From a virus: DNA of 29,378 bases. The translations under genes and the position numbers were made by a program. The notes below the pieces were generated by a model. It was not told the origin of the DNA and did no database searches. It was given only the letters and a program-made list of their open reading frames with translations. How positions within the stretch are numbered: position 1 is the first letter of the stretch; each line of letters opens with the position of its first letter. The stretch spans positions 1-29,378 of IMG/VR virus record IMGVR_UViG_3300043464_001505; one strand, written 5' to 3'. Below are positions 7,944 through 15,820 of this stretch, piece by piece.

Positions 7944-8332
7944 TGTGCGCCCCACTTTCCGACCGGGCACGACTGATCGGCCCACGACAGTTTGCTCAGG
8001 AACTTCTTCTCTCGGACGATCGGGCAGCCGCACTTCTTGCAGGCACTGCCGTCGAAGAACTCGCACCCTCGGCAGATGGCGTACCGCCGCTCCACCTCGG
8101 CCTCGGTCGTCATCGGGGCTCCGGCCGCAACGTGCTTTGAGGCCGCCGAAACGAAGTTGATAGCCTTGCGAAGCAGCGTCGGCCCTGGCTTCGGGCGCGG
8201 GTAGTCCTTGTGCGACTCGTCCACCGTGATTGTGTCGCCGTCCTCGCTGACGATGCACGCGCGCACCTCGTCGAGCGTGTATCCGCGCTCGCGGCATCGC
8301 TTCTCGAACGATGATCGGCGGCCTGTGATCAC
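7940..8332 (-). CDS. zinc-ribbon phage protein of unknown function
   Basis: The 130-residue protein starts at a GTG (8332) that overlaps the previous stop as GTGA; no closer ATG fits the frame. The N-terminal half carries CRERGYTLDEVRACIVSEDG, a segment I recall from uncharacterised phage and planctomycete proteins. The C-terminal half has CRGCEFFDG, CKKCGCP and a final SCPVGKW, a four-to-five Cys cluster fitting a zinc ribbon. Related small Cys-rich proteins are frequent next to phage glycosyltransferases and tail genes. It may be structural or bind the neighbouring enzymes. No activity can be assigned. Confidence 0.78.
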   Translation of the reverse strand: MITGRRSSFEKRCRERGYTLDEVRACIVSEDGDTITVDESHKDYPRPKPGPTLLRKAINFVSAASKHVAAGAPMTTEAEVERRYAICRGCEFFDGSACKKCGCPIVREKKFLSKLSWADQSCPVGKWGAQ

Positions 8333-8856
8333 GGGAACTCGTTGCAGTCGATGGTGGGCACGAGGTAGTCTTGATCGGGGTCGTTGGGGCATGGAATCCC
8401 GCCGCACGCGGCAGACTCACCGCCTGTCGCATTGCCGCCAAATAGCTGGAAATACTCAAACGGCCCGTTCGTCGTTGCGGTATCTGTTATGTCGGTGAGT
8501 ACCCCGTCCTCGCACCGATACAGAATCCACTTCTCCCACTGGGTCGTCACATAACTGTACGCCCCAGGGAAGCCAAGCGATGCCGACGCCACCGTGCAGT
8601 AGTTGCTGCCGCGCCACCAGAACCAATCGCAGTTGCCGAGTTCCTCAGGGTATCCGTCAGCGTACTGGACGCCTGTAGGGCCACTGCTTCCGGCAACAAT
8701 CCCGATCTTCCCGTAGCCCTGAAAGATGGAGAAACTTGTGCCGTCAGGCGTACACGGCTCCTTGGAGTCTTCGTCCAAGAACTGCGATATCTCGCAGTTC
8801 GCGCAGGAGCATCCGCCGCAGCACTCGCACGCGCCGATGCTGAATGTCTCTGGCAT
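8329..8856 (-). CDS. cysteine-rich protein of unknown function, probably virion-associated
   Basis: This 175-residue protein is not recognised. The N-terminus has a dense cluster CECCGGCSCANC (residues 10-21) within MPETFSIGACECCGG. A second Cys-containing region (CGGIPCPNDPDQDY) lies near the C-terminus, ending TIDCNEFP. The middle is aromatic and Gly-rich (CDWFWWRGSNYC, WEKWILYRC) and reads as a disulfide-stabilised or metal-binding beta domain. There is no signal peptide. Its ATG overlaps the polyserine gene stop (TGATG) and its stop overlaps the next GTG. Between tail genes and glycan enzymes it may be a tail-tip protein or an acceptor. Confidence 0.78.
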   Translation of the reverse strand: MPETFSIGACECCGGCSCANCEISQFLDEDSKEPCTPDGTSFSIFQGYGKIGIVAGSSGPTGVQYADGYPEELGNCDWFWWRGSNYCTVASASLGFPGAYSYVTTQWEKWILYRCEDGVLTDITDTATTNGPFEYFQLFGGNATGGESAACGGIPCPNDPDQDYLVPTIDCNEFP

Positions 8857-9590
8857 CAGCCGCCCACCACTACGGTGCAAATGGTCGCCCGAGTGACCTC
8901 GATCTGCCCTCCGACGCACTGCACGTTTGTCACAACAGTGATGTTTTCGCACGGCGGCGGGGGCGGCGGCGGCGAACCGCTGCTAGACGAGCCGCTGCCC
9001 GACGGCTCGCTGCTGCTGGACGACACGCTGTCGGACGAACCGCTGCCGCTGGAAGAAGACGAGTAACTGCTGCCCGACGATGACGAGTAACTGCTGCCCG
9101 ACGAGTCGCTGCTACTGGACGACGATGACGGCGACCCGCAGTCGCACGACATGATTTGCAGAATCTTCCAGAAGAACTCTGCCTCGTCCGCGCCGCTGCC
9201 GCCTCCGTACTTGCTATCACGAATCGCCTCGACCACCGTGCCCGACGGAGCCGGCGCGTTAATGTTCAACTGCTTGACGAGGTTGTAGACCCTTACGGAG
9301 TTCGATACGTCAAACAGTTCTTCGTCGGCGAGGCCGTTCTCAACGTCCTCGAACGCAAGGCAGTCGACATCGGTGATGCGAACCTCGACGCCGAAGGCGC
9401 TCAGGCACGGCGTAAGGCTGCCGGTGAGCCTGAAGTATTTGCTGCCCTTCGGCCTCTGAGGCATCCCCTGCAACCTCGTCGGCACCTCCGCGCCGTTCTC
9501 GTGCATCGGGGTGCCGTTGACCCGCGAGATCACTTCGTTGATCTCGTTGCGCTTGTTCGGCCCGACGAAGTAGCGTTCTGGGCGTGCCAT
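8856..9590 (-). CDS. polyserine-linker protein, probable tail or virion surface protein
   Basis: This 244-residue protein is in three parts. Residues 1-150 are a folded region of unknown family (starting MARPERYFVGPNKRNEINEV). Residues 153-206 are almost only Ser with Gly, Tyr, Asp and Pro (SSSSSSSDSSGSSYSSSSGS-type), followed by a polyproline run (207-213). Residues 214-244 are a short domain with Cys214, Cys225 and Cys238. Polyserine linkers are low-complexity stalks and good O-glycosylation targets. The gene lies within three genes of the glycosyltransferase fusions, so it is a candidate substrate. The start is the TGATG-coupled ATG at 9590. No function is known to me. Confidence 0.78.
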   Translation of the reverse strand: MARPERYFVGPNKRNEINEVISRVNGTPMHENGAEVPTRLQGMPQRPKGSKYFRLTGSLTPCLSAFGVEVRITDVDCLAFEDVENGLADEELFDVSNSVRVYNLVKQLNINAPAPSGTVVEAIRDSKYGGGSGADEAEFFWKILQIMSCDCGSPSSSSSSSDSSGSSYSSSSGSSYSSSSSGSGSSDSVSSSSSEPSGSGSSSSGSPPPPPPPCENITVVTNVQCVGGQIEVTRATICTVVVGG

Positions 9591-10693
9591 CAGGTGAGCC
9601 GGAGGCCAAGGACTTGGGTGAAATCGATCTCGGGAGAGGCGCGGTAGCGTTCGATCAAGACGGGATTGGCGAACTCGCCGTCGTCGCGGACGACCTTCCG
9701 AGGCGTGCCGTCGAAGTTAAGCGGGACGGGCTGTGCCGAGGGAATCTGCGAGGCGCCGCCGTTCTCGTACTCGAAGACCTTGACCATCGCCCGCACCTTG
9801 TCGCCGGCAGCGACGTTCTCGAAGAGCGCCAGGGGTGTCACGATCTTCCCAACGTGCTTCAGCGGCTGGCCGAATGCATCTTGGTTGGCTGCGGGGGCGG
9901 CTGGGTTGAATGCCCTGACATTGAAGCCAGTCAGGGGTACGGCCATGTCCCAGCCGATGTCCTGGTCTGTGTATCGCTGGCCGCCGTAGTGGATGTACGA
10001 GACTCTGTTCCGCCGGAACGCGAACTCGTAGGATGCCATCCAGCCTCGCCAGATGGCGTTTCCGAACGCCTCGACATGGGGCTTGGTCTGGACGCCGCGA
10101 AACATCACTGACGCCCGCGGGCACGACAAGCTGCCAAGCGTGAAGGCGTTGCTGTTGACTGACCCGGCGTGCAGAACGTGCCGCGTCGGATCAAGTGGCT
10201 CGTACTGCTCGATGTTGATGGTGACGATCGGCTCAAGCCTGGTGACGCCGTCGTAGCGGTCGCCGACGGGGTTCACGGCCGGGCCGGGGTCGTTCCACGC
10301 GGGGGCGCCGTTGAAGTTGATCTGATACCACGCATAGACCGGCACCTCCATCAGCGAGGTGCTCGTCGTCCAGTTGGCCGGCCGGACGTCTGGCGTCAGG
10401 AGGCTGGGCTGCTGGCCGCCCGAAGCCTCCAGCGTCCCGTACTGGAACGTGCAGACGATGACCATGCGGCTGTCGCCGTCGTAGGCGGCCGAGAACGATT
10501 GGCACGAGATTTCTGAGTTCGACGGGTGAGGGTCGCCGATCTGAACGCCGCAGGCACCCTGGATGTCTAGGTATTCGCCGACCTCCGACATCATCACGCG
10601 GAAGACCCGCGTCTGCGAATCGGCGACGACTCCAGGCTGGCCTGACCTGGAGAACTGCTGGCCGCTTGAGACTTCGCTTACCATCCGGGGCAT
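9590..10693 (-). CDS. tail-region structural protein of unknown family
   Basis: The 367-residue protein is soluble-looking and mostly beta, starting MPRMVSEVSSGQQFSRSGQP. A GGAGGG ribosome site lies 7 bases upstream of the ATG at 10693. Visible features are VPVYAWYQINFNGAPAWNDP, IEQYEPLDPTRHVLHAG and EFAFRRNRVSYIHYGGQRY. There is no obvious catalytic motif, signal peptide or coiled coil. Its position after the tape measure and the small beta protein, and before the polyserine protein, is where distal tail or tail-tip proteins lie in siphoviruses. A tail-tip role is inferred from position alone. It is TGATG-coupled to the polyserine gene. Confidence 0.78.
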   Translation of the reverse strand: MPRMVSEVSSGQQFSRSGQPGVVADSQTRVFRVMMSEVGEYLDIQGACGVQIGDPHPSNSEISCQSFSAAYDGDSRMVIVCTFQYGTLEASGGQQPSLLTPDVRPANWTTSTSLMEVPVYAWYQINFNGAPAWNDPGPAVNPVGDRYDGVTRLEPIVTINIEQYEPLDPTRHVLHAGSVNSNAFTLGSLSCPRASVMFRGVQTKPHVEAFGNAIWRGWMASYEFAFRRNRVSYIHYGGQRYTDQDIGWDMAVPLTGFNVRAFNPAAPAANQDAFGQPLKHVGKIVTPLALFENVAAGDKVRAMVKVFEYENGGASQIPSAQPVPLNFDGTPRKVVRDDGEFANPVLIERYRASPEIDFTQVLGLRLT

Positions 10694-10696
10694 TGA

Positions 10697-11065
10697 TCAG
10701 CCCTCCGTAATGTCGACGCGGAGGCGGCTGCCGGCCGTGCCGCGGGCCTGGTACGTCGTCCCGCTCGAGAGCCGGAAGACCGCCGGTTCGCCGGCCCGCA
10801 GCGTGGCGAAGGAGACGAACGACCCGCCCGCCTCGATGCCGATCTGGACGGTCGACGCCGTCGCCGTCGACAGGTTCCGCAGGAACCCCAGGCCGACGCT
10901 GCCGAGGTTCGCCGTCGAGATGCTCGAGGCGGCCGTCGTCAGGGTGTAGGTGTCGCTCCGCAGGCCGGTGAGGGCCATCGATGCCGTGACGCCGGCGGCG
11001 TTGTTGTTGCTCGACAAGAAGCCCTTGTCGACTTTCATCGTCACGCTGTAGGAGATGTCTGCCAC
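10697..11065 (-). CDS. small beta-sandwich virion protein
   Basis: The 122-residue protein begins at GTG 11065 with AGAGGAG about 6 bases upstream. It shows LGFLRNLSTATASTVQIGI, then AGEPAVFRLSS, GTTYQARGTAGS and RLRVDITEG. The pattern of a residue-polar FLRN strand, an AxFxL strand and a closing LRV strand is shared in outline with the two proteins at 18118-19117. It is probably a member of a phage structural-sandwich group (decoration or tail adaptor). It sits just downstream of the tape measure gene. No enzyme motif is seen. Confidence 0.73.
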   Translation of the reverse strand: MADISYSVTMKVDKGFLSSNNNAAGVTASMALTGLRSDTYTLTTAASSISTANLGSVGLGFLRNLSTATASTVQIGIEAGGSFVSFATLRAGEPAVFRLSSGTTYQARGTAGSRLRVDITEG

Positions 11066-11080
11066 TGTAGGCTCCTCTGG

Positions 11081-14000
11081 TTAGTCGAAGATTCCCGGCG
11101 GGGCGCCGTTTGCCTTCGCGATGTTGACGAGTTCCTTGAGCGATTCGTTGTTCTGCCTCTGGAGTTCCACGAGGTTCTGGTTGCGGGCCGAGTCGTCGCC
11201 CCGCAGGAGGCGGTTGAGTTCCGAGGCTCCTTGAACCGTCGAAACGTCGGTGGCCTGGAGTGCCGCCCGCGACGGGCCTTGGAGGACGGCGTTCTGCACC
11301 TCGTCGGCGAGGTTGAAGATGGCGGGGGCGGCTTGGCGCTGGGCGTCTTCGACGGCGCGGCGCTGGGCGGCGGCAAGGGCTGCCGCGTCCTGCTGCGCTT
11401 TCGGCAGCTCGCCGAATGCGTTCTGGATGTCACTGAGGTTCCGTGCCAGCTCTATGCCCGCACGTTCAGCAGGGGATCGCAGTTGTTCACGACCACGAAG
11501 AATGCTGTCTTCTTCTTGCCTTCGCACTTGCGACAGGAGGTCATCATTGTCTGCCCGATCTCGCAGTCTGCGCCCGTCCCGCGAGTTCTCGAATCTTCGA
11601 TCAAGGTCACGCTGGGCCTCGTCGCGGCGCCTCACTGCGTCTCCGGTAGCCTGTCTCCCCTCGCGCTGCGCGCGGTCAAGTTCGGCCTGCGCCTCGTCTC
11701 TCTGTCGAATAGAGGCTGCTACTCCTGGGTCTGCGGCGCCGTCGCGCTCAAACCGACGAACAGCGCCGTTTCTTTCATTCTCTAATTCGCGCCTACGCTC
11801 CTCCGCTCGCCTTGCGTCGCGTTCAAGACGCTCCCTTCGCCTGGCTCGGAAATCAGCCTCCTCGAGGGCAACGTTGCCGGCCACAGGCCCAAAGCGCGCC
11901 GCCTCCGCCTCGTTCGCCTGCCGCCGCGCCTGGTCAGCCGCCTGCTGTGCCTCTTGGGCCACGGTGTTTGACAACTGAGAAGCCACGCGGTCTAGGGCTT
12001 GCGCGAACTGAGTGACGCTGCGTGCCGTTGCGACGTAGGCACTGGTTGCCTCGTTAATGGCGTTGACTTCGTCCTGCGCTTCGCGAGTGCCCGCGGCGTC
12101 ACCTCGCGACCGTGCGTCAGTGGCGCGCTGCTGGGCGTCGCGAAGCTGCCGGGCGAAGATTTCCAACTCCTGGCTTACTCGTAGTGTGGACGCCTGGTCG
12201 GAGCCCACGGCATTCTGGAGCGCGGCCTGCGAGCTTCCGACGCGGCGAGCGATTTCAAGAGCAGACTCAGAGACGGCGATGACAAGTTCGTCAAGTGCGG
12301 CCTCGAGCGGCGCGCGGGCTTCGCGGAGAAGCTGCTCGATGGAAAGAAGTTCTTGCTGCGCCGCCCGCGCCTCGTTGGACGCTGTGCCAAAGAAGCCGCG
12401 GCCGTTTTCTGCAATTCGCTGAAGTTGGCTGCGTCCAGCTTCAAGGATGTCGATTGCAGCCTGGCTTCGCTCGACGTTGCCAGGTGCTTCCGCAAACCTT
12501 CTCCTGGTGACCTCGGCCGCTGCGTCGGCTCGCCTCCGCGCCTCCTCCCTGACCCTAACCGCCTCGAGCGGGTCGGCCTGCCCGTCGGTCTGCTCCAGCA
12601 GCGACGCTATCCTGCCTTCTGCGACATTAACGTATGAATCGGCAACCGCTCTTACAATTGCGTCTTGATCGACAGATCGCTGCGGGCGTGACAGCTCAGA
12701 CAGCCTTTGCCTCTCCTGCTCTTGCAGGCTGTTGATCTGCCTTTGCAGTATCACTCGGCGACCGCCGTCGGTGGACTGCTCAAGCTCTCTCTGCCTTGCC
12801 GCAATTGTCCCCCGGATACGCTGCGACTCGGGGTCGACCTCGGCGCGGCTCTCGGTTCTTGCCTCTCGCTGCTTATTGCGAATCTCGTCAAGGGAGCGAG
12901 ACAGCTTTTCAAACTCGGCCGCCGGCCCCGCGAGGGAGACTCGGGAAATCTCGTCGCCGATCGAGGCGAATGCGCCCGAAATCTCCTCGAGCAGGGATTT
13001 CTGTCGAGCCAGAGAGTCGTTGAGCGAGCGCAGTGTGTCTTCAGTGCCCACGCCGGCATTCGCCCACTTGATGTACGCGGCGATGAGCTGCCCTGTAATC
13101 GCCGCGGCCACGCCGGCGATAAGCCCCTGCGTGCCGCCGAGGACGAAGCCCAACTGGGAGATGTTGTTGCCCGCGGCGCGAATCCGCTGGTCAAGGCCGC
13201 CCGTGACGCTGAAGAAGTCTTCGATGGCGAAGACGGCCTGCTGGACGCCGAGGCCGATGTTGCCGAAGGCGCCGCGGCCGATGTCGCCGGCGCGCTGGAA
13301 CTGACGGTTGAGTCTGCCTGGCGAGATGTTTGCGGCGGCGGCGGCGGCCCGAACGGCGTCCTGGGCCAGGCCGTTGATCTGCCGCCTGGTCTGCTCCAGG
13401 TCGACCGTGCCGTTGTCGGCCGCCGTGGCGATTGCGGTGCGGAGCCTGTTGAAGGCATCCAGCGCCGGCCCTCTCGCCTGCGTCGAGACGCCGGAGAGAG
13501 TTCGTTGCAGAACCTGGAGCTGTGCGGTGTACCCTTGCAGCGACTGAGCCTGAAGGCCGAACTCGAGGCCGCGGCGACCTGCGCCGCCGAACTGCTGGCC
13601 GAAGTTGAGAGCCCGCTGCGACCGTGCGACACGCTGCTCGAAACGCTCGGCCTCGTTGGCGGCGTTTCTGATCTGGGCGGCCGTCGCACCGAACCCCTGT
13701 CGGGCCAGGGTTGACGCCTGGTCGGTCGCCCTCTGGAGGGCGGGGATCAGTGCCGTCCGCAGCGGGTCGGGGAGCGTGTCGAGTTGCTGACGGGCGGCGG
13801 TGACGCGGTTGATGACGTTGTCGACCTGGCGGCCGACTTCAAGCTGACCACCCAAAGGCCCGCCGCCGCCGGGGATGTCGCCGCCCATCCGCGAGCGGGC
13901 CTGACGCTCAAGGTCGCCTGCGGTGTCGATCGGAGTGGCTCGCCGAGAGAAACGGCCCTGGGCCTCGGCGATCTCAGCATCCCGCCGGCGGCGCTCCTCT

Positions 14001-15148
14001 TCCTGCCTTTGACGGAGCAGCCCGCCGATCGGCGTGGCGCGTCTGGAGAACTGCCCTTCAGCCGCAGCGATCTCTGCGTCTCTCCGGCGGCGCTCCTCTT
14101 CCTGCCTTTGACGGAGCAGCCCGCCGATCGGCGTGGCCCGTCTGGAGAACTGGCCTTCTGCGGCAGCGATCTCAGCATCCCGCCGGCGGCGTTCCTCTTC
14201 CTGCCTTTGACGGAGCAGGCCGCCGATCGGCGTGGCCCGTCTGGAGAACTGGCCTTCTGCGGCAGCGATTTCGGCGTCTCTTTGTCGGATCGCTTCAGCC
14301 GCCGCGGGCGCCGCCACTGCGGCGTCAAGGGACTCTGAAAGCTCGCCTGACCGCCTGATCAGCCGAGTAAGCCTCTGCTCCGCTGCCGCCGTGTCGATGT
14401 TCAGGATGCGGCGACTCTCGATGGTTGCCTGAACACGTTGAATCAGGTCATCAAGCCTCGCCAACTGCTGGACAGACCGGCCAACTGAGCCGTCGTCAAG
14501 AACGCTCGCAGCCGCGTCCTGCGCTCGGCTCCTGGCCGCCGCAGACGCAGTCAGTGCGTCCCTGACTCTGGGTGCAGTGAACGCCAGCTCGCTGCCCCGC
14601 GGCCCCGTTGCAAGCCGAGACGCCTCTGCCAGCCTGTTGGCCGCCTGCGCCGCCTGCTCGGCCTTGAGTCGGATTCTCTCGAACCCCCTCTCGCCGGCAG
14701 TGCCTCCGCGCTCAAGGACAGCCGACAGGTTCTCGGCGCTCCGCTGCGCCGACCTCATGGCGGGCTCGAAGGCCGTCTGGACGCTGGCCGACAGCTTCTC
14801 GATCGTCCTCGCCGCCGCCGAAAGCGGCTCGTTGACCTGGACGGCCGCGTTCTGAATCTTCTTGAACTGCTCGACAGCCTGGCCCAGCGACGCGAAGGTG
14901 GATGTGTCGAACCCCTTGAAGGACAGCCGCTGAGACGCGACGGCCTGGAGCGCCCGCGACACCTTCTGAGACTCGGTGTAGATGCCGCGAAGCGACGTCG
15001 ATGCCGCCTGCTCGGCCTGCGTCAGCGACGACTGCATCGCCGACGCGAAGGAGCGAACCTCCTTCGCCGACGCATTCAACTTGCTGTTGAAGTCGGAGGT
15101 GTTCGCCGTTACCAGCGCCGAGATTTTGCCGAGATACGCTTTTGCCAT
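11081..15148 (-). CDS. tape measure protein
   Basis: This is the longest gene in the window (1355 residues). The product is alpha-helical, Ala/Gln/Arg/Glu-rich and shows extended coiled coil, the usual look of tape measure proteins. These set tail length and sit in the tail lumen. A hydrophobic segment (GFVLGGTQGLIAGVAAAITG) in the middle may be the membrane-inserting part used at DNA ejection. An internal 33-residue repeat lies at codons near 14278-13915. By the rule of about 1.5 angstrom per residue, 1355 residues would give a tail near 200 nm. The ATG (15148) lies 4 bp after the T-chaperone stop, with a weak AGG site. A lytic transglycosylase domain was not seen. Confidence 0.9.
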   Translation of the reverse strand: MAKAYLGKISALVTANTSDFNSKLNASAKEVRSFASAMQSSLTQAEQAASTSLRGIYTESQKVSRALQAVASQRLSFKGFDTSTFASLGQAVEQFKKIQNAAVQVNEPLSAAARTIEKLSASVQTAFEPAMRSAQRSAENLSAVLERGGTAGERGFERIRLKAEQAAQAANRLAEASRLATGPRGSELAFTAPRVRDALTASAAARSRAQDAAASVLDDGSVGRSVQQLARLDDLIQRVQATIESRRILNIDTAAAEQRLTRLIRRSGELSESLDAAVAAPAAAEAIRQRDAEIAAAEGQFSRRATPIGGLLRQRQEEERRRRDAEIAAAEGQFSRRATPIGGLLRQRQEEERRRRDAEIAAAEGQFSRRATPIGGLLRQRQEEERRRRDAEIAEAQGRFSRRATPIDTAGDLERQARSRMGGDIPGGGGPLGGQLEVGRQVDNVINRVTAARQQLDTLPDPLRTALIPALQRATDQASTLARQGFGATAAQIRNAANEAERFEQRVARSQRALNFGQQFGGAGRRGLEFGLQAQSLQGYTAQLQVLQRTLSGVSTQARGPALDAFNRLRTAIATAADNGTVDLEQTRRQINGLAQDAVRAAAAAANISPGRLNRQFQRAGDIGRGAFGNIGLGVQQAVFAIEDFFSVTGGLDQRIRAAGNNISQLGFVLGGTQGLIAGVAAAITGQLIAAYIKWANAGVGTEDTLRSLNDSLARQKSLLEEISGAFASIGDEISRVSLAGPAAEFEKLSRSLDEIRNKQREARTESRAEVDPESQRIRGTIAARQRELEQSTDGGRRVILQRQINSLQEQERQRLSELSRPQRSVDQDAIVRAVADSYVNVAEGRIASLLEQTDGQADPLEAVRVREEARRRADAAAEVTRRRFAEAPGNVERSQAAIDILEAGRSQLQRIAENGRGFFGTASNEARAAQQELLSIEQLLREARAPLEAALDELVIAVSESALEIARRVGSSQAALQNAVGSDQASTLRVSQELEIFARQLRDAQQRATDARSRGDAAGTREAQDEVNAINEATSAYVATARSVTQFAQALDRVASQLSNTVAQEAQQAADQARRQANEAEAARFGPVAGNVALEEADFRARRRERLERDARRAEERRRELENERNGAVRRFERDGAADPGVAASIRQRDEAQAELDRAQREGRQATGDAVRRRDEAQRDLDRRFENSRDGRRLRDRADNDDLLSQVRRQEEDSILRGREQLRSPAERAGIELARNLSDIQNAFGELPKAQQDAAALAAAQRRAVEDAQRQAAPAIFNLADEVQNAVLQGPSRAALQATDVSTVQGASELNRLLRGDDSARNQNLVELQRQNNESLKELVNIAKANGAPPGIFD
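13915..14278 (-). repeat. 99-bp tandem repeat within the tape measure gene
   Basis: Three full 99-bp units (14278-14180, 14179-14081, 14080-13982) and a partial, more diverged fourth encode the 33-residue unit DAEIAAAEGQFSRRATPIGG followed by LLRQRQEEERRRR. Copies differ at several bases (for example GCATCC against GCGTCT at the Asp codon), so they are not a simple read artefact. Gain or loss of units would shift the predicted tail length. Confidence 0.9.
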
Positions 15149-15152
15149 CGCC

Positions 15153-15467
15153 TCATCCTTGAGGTGCCTGGAGCTTCATCAGCTCGGCGAAAATCTGGTC
15201 GTTGGTCTGCTCTGGCTTGATCGCTCGGGGGATGAACACCGACTCTTCGGGGATGTCCTTACGCTTGTAGTTGCCGGACGAGGCCATGATGATCCGGCAT
15301 ATCCTCGCCGTCTGTGCCCAGTGATCGGGGAGCGGATACCTCTGGTCGAAGGCGTACCACTCCGCGATCTCCTCGCTGTCAACCTCCTGTAGCAGCCTCT
15401 TGACCGACATCCCCAGGCACAGGGCCAAGCGGAGGTAGAACCTCCGCTCGGGCCTGTCGGTCATCAT
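15153..15467 (-). CDS. tail assembly chaperone, T part (frameshift product C-terminal half)
   Basis: The frame from 15467 encodes 104 residues (MMTDRPERRFYLRLALCLGM onward). It has the pattern of the phage GpT-like domain: a LALCLGMSVKRLLQEVDSEE segment and an AEWYAFDQRYPLPDHW motif. In lambda-like phages this domain is made as a fusion to the G chaperone by -1 ribosomal frameshifting and recruits the tape measure. The free start overlaps the G stop as ATGA, so independent initiation is also possible. Product and position fit the conserved order G, GT, tape measure. It ends 4 bp before the tape measure ATG. Confidence 0.82.
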   Translation of the reverse strand: MMTDRPERRFYLRLALCLGMSVKRLLQEVDSEEIAEWYAFDQRYPLPDHWAQTARICRIIMASSGNYKRKDIPEESVFIPRAIKPEQTNDQIFAELMKLQAPQG

Positions 15468-15476
15468 TCTTTTCCC
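15425..15476 (-). promoter_or_regulatory. -1 programmed ribosomal frameshift signal (slippery site plus stem-loop)
   Basis: The G gene ends ...CTG GGA AAA GAA TGA. The heptamer GGGAAAA (15476-15470) fits X XXY YYZ in the G frame, and sliding back one base continues into the T frame (GGG AAA AGA ATG). Eighteen bases downstream is a 12-bp stem (15451-15440 with 15436-15425, one G-U pair) capped by a UCU loop. The fusion would contain 111 G codons plus 105 further residues, 216 in all. This is the lambda G/GT arrangement. The 18-base spacer is longer than typical. Confidence 0.82.
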
Positions 15477-15802
15477 AGGTTCTCCACGGCCTCCTGCGTG
15501 AAGGCGTTGATCTTCCACGCCGTCTCGAAGACGCGGTTGAGGACGACGCTCGACTTCTTGCCGAGTTCCTTGGCGTCCTCGTCCTTGAAGAGCCGCTCGC
15601 CCTTCTCGTCGCAGAGGCACAGCACGAGGAACCGGACGCGGAACGCCTTCATCTTCTGCTCGGCGTAGGAGTCCTCGAAGGCGTCGCGGTCGGTGCCGCT
15701 GATGATCTTGATGTAGTAGTCGCCGCCCCACTCGGGGATCGCCACCTTCTCGATCTTGATGTCGTCGGCGGCGAGGATGCGGCTGCGGAGGTCGAGGGCC
15801 AT
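15464..15802 (-). CDS. tail assembly chaperone, G part
   Basis: The 112-residue protein begins MALDLRSRILAADDIKIEKV and contains PEWGGDYYIKIISGTDRDAFE, then FRVRFLVLCLCDEKGERLF and SVVLNRVFETAWKINA. This is the common pattern of siphovirus tail assembly chaperones (GpG type). The protein helps fold the tape measure and is absent from the finished tail. It lies between the tail tube and T genes, in the expected order. The ATG at 15802 is preceded by GGAG with a long (10-base) spacing. Its last codons contain the slippery heptamer, see the frameshift entry. Confidence 0.9.
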   Translation of the reverse strand: MALDLRSRILAADDIKIEKVAIPEWGGDYYIKIISGTDRDAFEDSYAEQKMKAFRVRFLVLCLCDEKGERLFKDEDAKELGKKSSVVLNRVFETAWKINAFTQEAVENLGKE

Positions 15803-15820
15803 GCTGCTAGGACTCCAGGG

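Noticed and set aside
11081-15148. Lysozyme or transglycosylase domain in the tape measure
   Set aside because: No catalytic pattern was seen in the repetitive, coiled-coil sequence.
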